Source: Rubrivirga sp046845755 (GTDB lineage Bacteria > Bacteroidota > Rhodothermia > Rhodothermales > Rubricoccaceae). From it: a stretch of DNA of 64,000 nt. The stretch lies in contig NZ_CP177357.1 of the NCBI RefSeq assembly GCF_046845755.1, forward strand, positions 3,720,001 through 3,784,000, written 5' to 3'. Every line of letters starts with the position of its first letter. Position 1 is the first letter of the stretch. Below are positions 56,509-63,969 of this stretch, in pieces. The position numbers were made by a program, and so were the translations under genes. Below the pieces are notes generated by a model, which saw nothing but the letters and a program-made list of their open reading frames with translations, was not told the DNA's origin and made no database searches.

Positions 56509-57090
56509 ATGAACCTTATCGTGCTCACGGCGCCCAGCGGGGCGGGCAAGACGACCATCGCGCGGCGCCTGATGGCGGAGGTGCCCGGCCTGGTGTTCTC
56601 GGTCTCGGCGACGACGCGTCCCCCGCGCGAGGGCGAGATCGACGACGTGCACTACCACTTTCTCGACCTCGGCACATTCGCCGAGCGCCTCGCGGCGGGC
56701 GACTTTCTGGAGCACGAGGAGGTCTACCCCGGCCGCTTCTACGGCACGCTCCGGCCCGAGCTGGAGGCGCTCGCGGCCCGCCCCGACGTCAACGCCGTCA
56801 TCCTCGACATCGACGTCAAGGGCGCCGTCAACGTCAAGAACCTCTACGGCGACGACGCGCTGACGCTGTTCGTGGCCCCGCCGTCGCTGGCCTCGCTCGA
56901 GGACCGGCTCTACGCGCGCGGCACCGAGACCGAGGCGCAGGTGAGCATGCGGCTGGAGCGGGCGGAGATGGAGATGGGCTACGCGCCGCAGTTCGACGTC
57001 GTCGTCGTCAACGACGACCTCGACACGGCGGTGGGAGAGACCGTCGACGCCGTCCGCGCGTTTTTGGGGTCGAGAGCTACGAAGGAATAG
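56509..57090 (+). CDS. gmk: Guanylate kinase
   Basis: 193 residues. Gmk phosphorylates GMP to GDP. P-loop TAPSGAGKTTIARRL, VFSVSATTRPPREGEIDDVHYHFL (GMP-binding), EHEEVYPGRFYGTL, ILDIDVKGAVNVKN, and the C-terminal DVVVVNDDLDTAV. Normal length. The start is the ATG after TCTCTCTC. yicC is 86 bp upstream. Confidence 0.97.
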   Translation: MNLIVLTAPSGAGKTTIARRLMAEVPGLVFSVSATTRPPREGEIDDVHYHFLDLGTFAERLAAGDFLEHEEVYPGRFYGTLRPELEALAARPDVNAVILDIDVKGAVNVKNLYGDDALTLFVAPPSLASLEDRLYARGTETEAQVSMRLERAEMEMGYAPQFDVVVVNDDLDTAVGETVDAVRAFLGSRATKE

Positions 57091-57134
57091 GTCACGGCGG
57101 CGGCGTTCAAGGTCAACCGCTCGGCCGCCGTCTG

Positions 57135-57162
57135 CCCGTTCCCCATGCCTCGCTCCCCGTTC
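57135..57162. repeat. Heptamer run in the gmk-rpoZ spacer
   Basis: CCCGTTC, CCCATGC, CTCGCTC, CCCGTTC: four heptamers in perfect 7-bp register with identical first and last units. Same class as the heptamers at 29.5, 46.0 and 62.3 kb. The 57091-57264 spacer holds no gene. Confidence 0.55.
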
Positions 57163-57264
57163 CCGCGAGTGCAGCGAGCTCCCTGCTTTCCCGCCTTCTT
57201 CCCGATCCCGCGCGGGGCCCGGCGGTACTCTAGCCCGTTCCCGCGCACGCAGACCCCCAACGCA

Positions 57265-57582
57265 ATGGCGATCCAGACCCTCGACACGGCCAAGCTGGCC
57301 GAGGAGACCGGCAACCTCTACGAAACCGTCGCCGTGCTCTCGATGCGCGCCCGGCAGCTCGCCTCCAAGACGAAGGCCGAGCTGGAGGGCCGCCTGAGCT
57401 ACTTCGAGGACCTCTCGCTCGACCCCGCCGAGGAGCTCCGCTCGAACGAGGACCAGCTCCGCATCTCGCTCGAGTACGAGCGCCAGCCGAAGCCCACGCG
57501 CGCCGCGATCGACGAGATCCAGGACGGCGAGCTGTACTTCCGCAACCCGACGCCCGACGAGATCGGGGAAGACGGGATCTAA
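57265..57582 (+). CDS. rpoZ: RNA polymerase omega subunit (Rpb6-like)
   Basis: 105 residues. Helix 1 contains GNLYETVAVLSMRARQLASKTKAELEGRL, resembling the conserved omega/Rpb6 core (NxYE...I...RARQL). The rest is acidic (DLSLDPAEELRSNEDQLRISLEYER) as in Bacteroidota omega. Omega helps assemble and stabilise RNA polymerase. Position between gmk and coaBC supports the call. Confidence 0.88.
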   Translation: MAIQTLDTAKLAEETGNLYETVAVLSMRARQLASKTKAELEGRLSYFEDLSLDPAEELRSNEDQLRISLEYERQPKPTRAAIDEIQDGELYFRNPTPDEIGEDGI

Positions 57583-57645
57583 GGCGACCGACGGGCTCCG
57601 GCGGCGACCGGCGGGGCTAGGTTCTCTGGCCCCACCCCGCGCCCC

Positions 57646-58902
57646 GTGTCGCTCGACCGCAAGAAGATCGTCCTCGGCATCACGGGGAGCATCGCGGCCT
57701 ACAAGGCCGCCGACCTCACGCGCCGGCTCGCCAAGGCGGGCGCTGTCGTCAAGCCCGTGATGACGGCCGCCGCGGCCCGGTTTATCCCGCCGCTGACGAT
57801 CGCGACGCTGGCCGGCCGGCCGGTCTTGTCCGAGCTGTTCCCCGAAGCCGGCGAGGCGCACGACGCCTGGACCGAGCACGTCGACCTCGGGCTCTGGGCC
57901 GACGCCGTGGTCATCGCGCCGGCGACCGCGCAGACGCTCGCGAAGCTGGCGGGCGGCTTCTGCGACTCGATGCTGACCGCCGTCGTGCTGTCCGCGCGGT
58001 GCCCGGTCCTGGTGGCCCCGGCGATGGACCACGACATGTGGGGCCACCCGGCGACCCGGCGGAACGTGGCGACCCTCCGTGCCGACGGCGTCGAGGTGGT
58101 GGCTCCCGCGCACGGCGAGCTGGCGTCCGGGCTCGTCGGCGACGGCCGCCTGCCCGAGCCGGAGGAACTGGTCCGCATCATCGACGAGTGGCTTGCGAAG
58201 GGAGTACCACGGACGACGGACGACGGACCCCACGAGTCTCCCCAGTCCCTCTCCGGCCGGCACGTCCTGGTCACCGCCGGGCCGACGCGCGAGGCCGTCG
58301 ACCCCGTCCGGTTTCTGTCGAACGGCTCGACCGGAACGATGGGCTTCGCGATTGCCGAAGCTGCCGCCCAGCGGGGCGCTCGCGTGACCCTCGTTGCCGG
58401 GCCCGTCTCGCTGGCGACGCCGCCCGGCGTCGACCGCGTCGACGTGACGACGGCCGACGAGATGCTCGCGGCCGCGCTCGCGGTCGCAGATGCCGACCTG
58501 GTCGTCGCCGCCGCGGCCGTGAGCGACTACGCGCCCGCCGCGCCCGCCGACCGCAAGCTCAAAAAGGGCGAGGAGGACCTGACGCTCCGCCTGCGCCGCA
58601 CGCCCGACGTGCTGGCGACGCTCGGCGAGCGCCGCCGCGACGGGCAAACGCTGGTCGGGTTCGCGCTCGAGACGCACGACGGCGAGGCGCACGCCCGCGC
58701 CAAGCTCGACCGCAAACGGCTCGACTGGATCGCGCTCAACGTGCAGGGCGAGGCCGGCGCCGGGATGGGCTCGCCCACGAACCGGCTCACCCTGCTCGGC
58801 TGCGACGGCGCCCGCGTCGAGATCCCGCTCGCGAGCAAGGCCGAGGTCGCCGGCGCCCTCCTCGACGTGCTCGCCTCCCGCGCCAGCGGGGCCAACCCAT
58901 GA
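57646..58902 (+). CDS. coaBC: Bifunctional phosphopantothenoylcysteine decarboxylase/synthetase
   Basis: 418 residues, GTG start. The N-terminal CoaC flavoprotein (1-185) has LGITGSIAAYKAADLTRRL, APATAQTLAKLAGGFCDSML and APAMDHDMWGHPA. The C-terminal CoaB (about 205-418) has VLVTAGPTREAVDPVRFLSN, VAAAAVSDYAP and ALETHDGE, plus KRLDWIALN. It makes 4'-phosphopantetheine on the way to coenzyme A. Three heptamers (CACGGAC, GACGGAC, GACGGAC at 58208-58228) encode part of the linker between the domains, an unusual insertion. The stop overlaps the ATG of the next gene (ATGA). Confidence 0.96.
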   Translation: MSLDRKKIVLGITGSIAAYKAADLTRRLAKAGAVVKPVMTAAAARFIPPLTIATLAGRPVLSELFPEAGEAHDAWTEHVDLGLWADAVVIAPATAQTLAKLAGGFCDSMLTAVVLSARCPVLVAPAMDHDMWGHPATRRNVATLRADGVEVVAPAHGELASGLVGDGRLPEPEELVRIIDEWLAKGVPRTTDDGPHESPQSLSGRHVLVTAGPTREAVDPVRFLSNGSTGTMGFAIAEAAAQRGARVTLVAGPVSLATPPGVDRVDVTTADEMLAAALAVADADLVVAAAAVSDYAPAAPADRKLKKGEEDLTLRLRRTPDVLATLGERRRDGQTLVGFALETHDGEAHARAKLDRKRLDWIALNVQGEAGAGMGSPTNRLTLLGCDGARVEIPLASKAEVAGALLDVLASRASGANP

Positions 58903-59594
58903 TCCGCCTTTCGCTCGCGCTCGCCGCGCTCCTTCTCGCCGCCGGTTGCATGCCCAGCCCCCCGTCGTCCGACCCGGCCCGGCCTCCCGCCCCGGCCGAC
59001 GCCCTCCGGTTTCTGGCTCTGGGCGACTCGTACACGATCGGCGAGGGCGTCGCGCCAGAGGGCCGGTGGCCGGTGCAGCTTGCCGCCGCGCTCCGCGCGA
59101 GCGGCACGCCGGTCGCCGACCCCGAGGTCGTCGCCGTCACTGGGTGGACAGTCGAGGAGCTCGATGCGGGGATCGACGCCGCCGACCTGGAGGGCCCGTT
59201 CGACCTGGTGACGCTGCTCATTGGCGTCAACGACCAGTACCGGGGCCGCGACCTCGACGGGTACCGCGCGCAGTACCGGGCGATGCTGGCGCGCGCCGTC
59301 GCGTTCGCCGGCGGCGACCCGGCGCGCGTCGTCGCCGTGTCGTTTCCGGACTGGGGCGTGACGCCGTTCGCGAGTGACCGCGACGCAGCCCAGATCGCGC
59401 GCGAGGTCGACGCCTTCAACGCCGCCGCGCGCGCGATCGCCCAGACGGAGGGTGTCGCGTGGGTCGACATCACGCCGCTCTCGCGCGAGCAAGGCGCGCT
59501 CGTCGCCGGCGACGGCCTGCACCCGAACGCGGCGGCGTACACGGGATGGACCGAGCGCATCCGGCCCGCCGCCAAGGCCGCGCTGACGGACTAG
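58899..59594 (+). CDS. SGNH/GDSL hydrolase lipoprotein
   Basis: 231 residues. Lipobox AAGC after MIRLSLALAALLLA. Block I is FLALGDSYTIGEG (Ser nucleophile), block III GVNDQYRG, block V DGLHPNAAAY with the catalytic Asp and His. SGNH hydrolases act on esters of lipids or acetylated polysaccharides. The start codon overlaps the coaBC stop, so it is translationally coupled to a coenzyme gene although its own product is exported. Complete triad. Confidence 0.93.
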   Translation: MIRLSLALAALLLAAGCMPSPPSSDPARPPAPADALRFLALGDSYTIGEGVAPEGRWPVQLAAALRASGTPVADPEVVAVTGWTVEELDAGIDAADLEGPFDLVTLLIGVNDQYRGRDLDGYRAQYRAMLARAVAFAGGDPARVVAVSFPDWGVTPFASDRDAAQIAREVDAFNAAARAIAQTEGVAWVDITPLSREQGALVAGDGLHPNAAAYTGWTERIRPAAKAALTD

Positions 59595-59713
59595 GGCGGC
59601 GCGCCCCGGCGTTCCCTCGTGGCTCGGCTCGGCCGCCGTCGGCTTTCGCCTGAATACGGGGGGAAGGCACCCGGAGGCGGCCGAGGCGTTCACGCGCCCC
59701 CTCTCGCCTCGTC

Positions 59714-60910
59714 ATGCGCCGCACGTCTCTCGTCCTCGCCGTCCTGCTGAGCACCTCGCTCGCAGGGTGCTACGTTTTCCGGGGCACCGCGCCGATCCTC
59801 GACTACGCCAGCCGCGAGGGGCCCGGGAGCCGCCCCGGCGGGCTCGGCGACCGCGACTCGGTCCGCTACGTGATCCACATCAGCGTCGACGGCCTGCGCC
59901 CGGACGCCGTCGAGCGGCTCGGCTTCGACACCGTCCCCGCGTTCACGCGCCTGCGCGACCGGGGCGCGTGGACCCACAACGCCCGGACTGACCGCGACTA
60001 CCGGATCACGCTCCCCAACCACACCACCCAGCTGACCGGGTACCCCGTCGTCGGGCCCGACGGCCACCACTGGACGGTCAACGTGGACCCCGCGCCGGGC
60101 GTGACGATCCACTCGAACCGGGGCGCCTACATCCCCAGCGTGTTCGACGTGGCCCACGACCACGGCCTGCGCACGGCGGCCTACGTCTCGAAGTCCAAGT
60201 TCTCGCTTTTCCGCACGAGCTACGGTCCTCAGCACGGCGCGCCGGACACGACCGGCGTCGACGACGGCCGCAACAAGATCGACACGTTCGTCTACCAGCC
60301 CGACACCGACACGCTCGTCGATCGGCTGCTGACCGACCTCGCCGACGACCCCGCCGCGTACACCTTCCTCCACATTCGCGACCCCGACGCGCGCGGCCAC
60401 ATCATGACGTGGAGCATGAAGCGGGGGAGCCCCTACCTCCGCGCCGTCGAGCACTCGGACATGTTGATCGGCCGGATCCTGGCCCTCGTGGATTCTGACG
60501 AGAGGCTGGCGGGCCGCACGGCGATCATCGTGACGGCCGACCACGGGGGGTCGGGACGGCACCACGCCCGCGACCGCCGCACGCACTACACCGTCCCGTT
60601 CTACGTGTGGAGCCCGGGCGTCCCGCGCGCCGACCTCTACGCGCTCAACGAGGGCCTGCGCGTCGACCCCGGCACGGGCCACATCCCGTACGACGCGGAG
60701 CTCCAGCCCATCCGCAACGGCGACGCGGCCAACCTCGCGCTCGCGTTCCTGGGCCTGCCGCCCGTCCCCGGCTCCACGATCGGCGCCGCCGTGCCCCTGC
60801 GCGTCCGCCCCGACGTGCCGGTCACCGTCGACCCGACGGGCGCCCCCGCGGGGACGCCGACCGAGGCCCCGCGCGACACCGTCGGCACCGACGGGCCCGG
60901 CTCACGCTGA
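59714..60910 (+). CDS. Alkaline phosphatase-fold phosphodiesterase lipoprotein
   Basis: 398 residues. Lipobox LAGC after MRRTSLVLAVLLSTS. Type I phosphodiesterase/nucleotide pyrophosphatase-like: HISVDGLRPDAVERLG (metal Asp), TLPNHTTQLTG (Thr nucleophile), LHIRDPDARGHIM, and TADHGGSGRHHARDRRTHYTVPFYV. The fold resembles ENPP, which cleaves phosphodiester or phosphonate bonds. The C-terminal 40 residues are a Pro/Thr-rich tail. The gap downstream (60911-61415) holds a repeat array, DnaA-like boxes and a promoter. Confidence 0.9.
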   Translation: MRRTSLVLAVLLSTSLAGCYVFRGTAPILDYASREGPGSRPGGLGDRDSVRYVIHISVDGLRPDAVERLGFDTVPAFTRLRDRGAWTHNARTDRDYRITLPNHTTQLTGYPVVGPDGHHWTVNVDPAPGVTIHSNRGAYIPSVFDVAHDHGLRTAAYVSKSKFSLFRTSYGPQHGAPDTTGVDDGRNKIDTFVYQPDTDTLVDRLLTDLADDPAAYTFLHIRDPDARGHIMTWSMKRGSPYLRAVEHSDMLIGRILALVDSDERLAGRTAIIVTADHGGSGRHHARDRRTHYTVPFYVWSPGVPRADLYALNEGLRVDPGTGHIPYDAELQPIRNGDAANLALAFLGLPPVPGSTIGAAVPLRVRPDVPVTVDPTGAPAGTPTEAPRDTVGTDGPGSR

Positions 60911-61000
60911 CGCCCGCGAGCGTCGGTGCCGCAGCCGACGACCCGGGCGACGGCCAGAGCCGGGGCCGTCGAACGTCCGATATCCAGGCCGAAAACTGCG

Positions 61001-61125
61001 TCCGCGACGGTCGCGGGCCCGGTGCGGCGGTTAGGAAACGTGTCCGCGACGGCCGGGGACCCATTGTGACGGTCAGGAATCGCGTCCGCGACGGTCGCGG
61101 GTCCGTTGTGACGGTTAGGAATCGC
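61001..61125. repeat. Intergenic array, 42-bp units
   Basis: TCCGCGACGG occurs at 61001, 61043 and 61085, exactly 42 bp apart, with a second GACGG at 61068 and 61110 about half way. The unit ends GTTAGGAATC or similar. Shares its core GTCCGCGACGG with the 18.3 kb array (GTCCGTGACGG, GTCCGGGACGG). From 60911 to 61000 and 61126 to 61327 I see no gene. Confidence 0.75.
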
Positions 61126-61327
61126 ACGCGCGAGCAGCGGGAGGAGGTGCGGGGCGGGGGAGGAGCGTCTCAACTCGGGCGCGCGTGGCTGCCGACGGCC
61201 GCTCGCAGCCCACCGTGGGCAGGTCGGGCGGTGGCTTCGAGGCTCGCCGCCAGCCGGACCGATGGGGCGGTGGCGGACAACGGCCTTTCGCCCCGCCCGC
61301 CGCGCCACGCCTCCTGGACGGCGCGCG

Positions 61328-61357
61328 TTATCCACAAGGTTGTCCACCTTGTGCACA
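61328..61357 (+). promoter_or_regulatory. DnaA-box-like cluster upstream of the udg-dnaB unit
   Basis: TTATCCACA (61328-61336) is a perfect DnaA box; TTGTCCACC (61340-61348) and TTGTGCACA (61349-61357) are one- or two-mismatch forms in the same orientation. CAAGGT-N5-ACCTTG (61335-61351) forms an overlapping dyad. Located just before the -35 of the next gene. No A/T-rich unwinding region is present. Confidence 0.5.
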
Positions 61358-61363
61358 CCTTCG

Positions 61364-61392
61364 TTGCCGGGCCCCCGCCGACCCTCTACCTT
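61364..61392 (+). promoter_or_regulatory. Promoter of the uracil-DNA glycosylase gene
   Basis: TTGCCG, 17-bp spacer, TACCTT; start near 61399 and a leader of only about 17 nt to the GTG at 61416. Confidence 0.55.
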
Positions 61393-61415
61393 GGCCAGTC
61401 CCCCTGGACTGACCC

Positions 61416-62300
61416 GTGGCCGACAACGCTCTGCTCGCCGACGTGCTCCGCGAGGCCCGCGCGCTGCTCGCGGTGCAGCACGCCATCGCCGGGCCCGTCC
61501 GCTTTCTCGGCCCGGCCCCAGCGATTTCCGCGATGGAGCCGACGGCTGAGCCCCCCCCGGCGACCACGCCGACGGCGCTCGCGACGGAGCCTCCCGCACC
61601 GCCCGCCGTAGACGCCGACGAACCCCCCGACGACGACGTGCCCGACCTTTTCGGCGACCTGCCCGACCCCAGCCTCGACGAGACGCTCTCCCCGTACGAG
61701 CGCATCGAAGCCCTCATCCCCGAGGGCTCGCCGCTCCACGACATGACCTCGCTCAAGGAGATCCGAGAGTGGCTGGCGGCGACCGAGCTCGTGCCCATCG
61801 ACCGCGACCGCATCAACCCCGTGCTCGGCACCGGCGACCCGAACGCCGACCTCATGGTGATCGGCGAGGCGCCCGGCGCCGACGAGGACCGGCTCGGCGA
61901 GCCGTTCGTGGGGCGCTCGGGCCAGTTGCTCGACAAGATCCTGGAGGCGGTCCTGTTCAAGCGCCCCGAGGTCTACATCGCCAACATCTTGAAGAGCCGG
62001 CCGCCGAACAACCGCGACCCGCTCCCCGAGGAGGTCGCCGCGCACATCCCGGTCCTGTACAAGCAGATCGCGCTCGTGCGCCCCAAGGTGCTCCTCGCGG
62101 TCGGCAAGAGTGCTGGGAACGGGCTGCTCCAGAAAAAGTCGTCGCTGGCGTCGCTCCGGGGGACGTTCCACGACTTCTACGGGCTCCCGCTGCTCGTCAC
62201 CTATCACCCGGCCGCGCTCCTGCGCAACCCGCAGTGGAAGCGGCCGACCTGGGAGGACGTCAAGCTCCTCCGCACCCGCTACGATCAGCTGGCCGGGTAA
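61416..62300 (+). CDS. Family-4-like uracil-DNA glycosylase lacking iron-sulfur cysteines
   Basis: 294 residues, GTG start. An acidic/Pro-rich N-terminal extension of about 100 residues (PTAEPPPATTP, DEPPDDDVPDLFGDL) precedes the glycosylase: LMVIGEAPGADEDRLGEPFVGRSGQLLDKIL and LLVTYHPAALLRNPQWKRPTWEDVKLL. Family 4 enzymes normally bind a 4Fe-4S cluster with four Cys. Here the NVVKCRPP Cys is Ser (NILKSRPPNNRDPLP), and no Cys at all is visible. Uracil removal from DNA is still likely since the catalytic motifs are intact. It precedes dnaB with 72 bp of heptamer repeats between. Confidence 0.9.
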   Translation: MADNALLADVLREARALLAVQHAIAGPVRFLGPAPAISAMEPTAEPPPATTPTALATEPPAPPAVDADEPPDDDVPDLFGDLPDPSLDETLSPYERIEALIPEGSPLHDMTSLKEIREWLAATELVPIDRDRINPVLGTGDPNADLMVIGEAPGADEDRLGEPFVGRSGQLLDKILEAVLFKRPEVYIANILKSRPPNNRDPLPEEVAAHIPVLYKQIALVRPKVLLAVGKSAGNGLLQKKSSLASLRGTFHDFYGLPLLVTYHPAALLRNPQWKRPTWEDVKLLRTRYDQLAG

Positions 62301-62302
62301 TG

Positions 62303-62370
62303 GGTGATGGGTCGAGGGTGATGGGCTCATCGCCCGGGCCCTTCGCTCATCACTCTTCACTCATCACCCC
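62303..62370. repeat. Heptamer repeats as an inverted repeat between udg and dnaB
   Basis: GGTGATG, GGTCGAG, GGTGATG, GGCTCAT (62303-62330) and TCATCAC, TCTTCAC, TCATCAC (62347-62367) followed by CCCCC. The arms are partly complementary around a CGCCCGGGCC centre. Ends two bases before the dnaB ATG. Confidence 0.7.
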
Positions 62371-62372
62371 CC

Positions 62373-63968
62373 ATGGCCGACCTCGACGACTTCCAGCAGC
62401 GCCCGTTCCGCATCGACGAGGACACGCCCGGCGTGCCCATCGAGAAGATGGCCGGCGGCAAGCGGCGCCCGCTCAACGTGCTGCCGATGCAGCAGCAGGC
62501 CGGCCGGATGCCGCCGCAAGCCACGGACGTCGAGCAGTCGGTCCTGGGCGCGCTCTTGATCGAGCGCGACGCGATCCCGAAGGCCATCGAGATCCTGCCC
62601 GCCGACGCGTTCTACGAGCCGCGCCACCAGCGCATCTACGAGGCCGTCGAGGCGCTCTTCGAGCGCGGCAACCCGGTCGACCTCATCACGCTCACCGAGG
62701 AGCTCAAGCGGCGCGGCGACTACGACGGCATCGGCGGCTACTACCTGACGGAGCTGACCACGCGCGTGGCCTCGGCGGCCAACATCGAGTACCACGCCCG
62801 CATCATCGCCGAGAAGAGCCTGCTCCGCAAGCTGATCACGACGATGACCGGCGTTGTCGGCCAGGCCTTCGACCCGACGACCGACGCCTTCGACCTGCTC
62901 GACAACGCCGAGCGCGAGATCTTCCAGATCTCGGAGTCCCAGCTCCGCAAGGGCGCCGTCGACATGAACTCGGTCGTCCACGCGACGATGCAGCACCTCG
63001 AGTCCATCCACGGGCGCGAGGGCGGCATCACGGGCGTGCCCTCCGGCTTCACCGCGCTCGACGCGATGACGGGCGGGTGGCAAAAGTCGGACATGGTGAT
63101 CGTGGCGGCGCGGCCGTCCATGGGCAAGACCGCCTTCAGCCTGGCGCTCACGCGCAACGCCGCGCTGCACCCCGAGAAACCCGTCGGCGTCGCCTATTTC
63201 TCGCTCGAGATGAGCGCGCAGCAGTTGGCGCAGCGCCTGCTGACCTCCGAGGCCCGCGTCGACGCCCAGCGCGCCCGAACGGGGCGCCTCCACGACGACG
63301 ACTGGCCCAAGCTGGCGCGCGCCGCCGGCCGCCTGTCGGCCGCCAACATCTTTATCGACGACACGGCCGGGCTGGGCATCCTGGAGCTCCGCGCCAAGTG
63401 CCGGCGCCTCAAGGCCGAGCACGACATCGGCCTGATCATCGTCGACTACCTCCAGCTCATGCACGGCACGTCCCAGACGGCCGGCAACCGCGAGCAGGAG
63501 ATCGCCCAGATCTCGCGCTCGCTCAAGGGGCTCGCCAAGGAGCTCGACGTGCCCGTGATCGCGCTCGCGCAGCTGTCGCGCGCGGTCGAGACGCGCGGCG
63601 GCGACAAGCGGCCCCAGCTGAGCGACTTGCGCGAGTCCGGCTCCATCGAGCAGGACGCGGATGTGGTCATGTTTATCTACCGCGCCGAGCGCTACGGGAT
63701 CACCGTCGACGAGAGCGGCAACTCGACCGAGGGGCTCGGCGAGCTCCTGATCGGCAAGCAGCGAAACGGCCCGATCGGCGACGTCAAGGTGGCCTTCGTC
63801 ACCCAGTACGCGCGCTTCGAGAACCTCACGAGCTACGCCACGGCCGACCCCGCGGGCGGCGGCTACGACGAGTACCCGGCGCTCGACGGCCCGCCCGCCC
63901 AGCTCGGCGGCGGCTACGACGCGGGCTCGCCCCCGCTCCCGCCCCCGGCGACGGACGCGCCGTTCTAG
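62373..63968 (+). CDS. dnaB: Replicative DNA helicase DnaB
   Basis: 531 residues. N-terminal domain about 45-150 (ATDVEQSVLGALLIERDAI, FYEPRHQRIYEA, LTEELKRRG) with a 40-residue acidic start. C-terminal RecA-fold helicase: VPSGFTALDAMTGGWQKSDM, Walker A ARPSMGKTAFSL, LIIVDYLQLM (Walker B), IALAQLSRAVETR, LSDLRESGSIEQDADVVMFIYR. No intein or insertion in the ATPase. The last 40 residues are Gly/Pro-rich and low complexity. It unwinds the chromosome at the fork. The heptamer hairpin ends at its start codon. Confidence 0.97.
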   Translation: MADLDDFQQRPFRIDEDTPGVPIEKMAGGKRRPLNVLPMQQQAGRMPPQATDVEQSVLGALLIERDAIPKAIEILPADAFYEPRHQRIYEAVEALFERGNPVDLITLTEELKRRGDYDGIGGYYLTELTTRVASAANIEYHARIIAEKSLLRKLITTMTGVVGQAFDPTTDAFDLLDNAEREIFQISESQLRKGAVDMNSVVHATMQHLESIHGREGGITGVPSGFTALDAMTGGWQKSDMVIVAARPSMGKTAFSLALTRNAALHPEKPVGVAYFSLEMSAQQLAQRLLTSEARVDAQRARTGRLHDDDWPKLARAAGRLSAANIFIDDTAGLGILELRAKCRRLKAEHDIGLIIVDYLQLMHGTSQTAGNREQEIAQISRSLKGLAKELDVPVIALAQLSRAVETRGGDKRPQLSDLRESGSIEQDADVVMFIYRAERYGITVDESGNSTEGLGELLIGKQRNGPIGDVKVAFVTQYARFENLTSYATADPAGGGYDEYPALDGPPAQLGGGYDAGSPPLPPPATDAPF

Positions 63969-63969
63969 C

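Noticed and set aside
61328..61357. Chromosomal origin
   Set aside because: Only three boxes, no A/T-rich unwinding element and no dnaA beside it.
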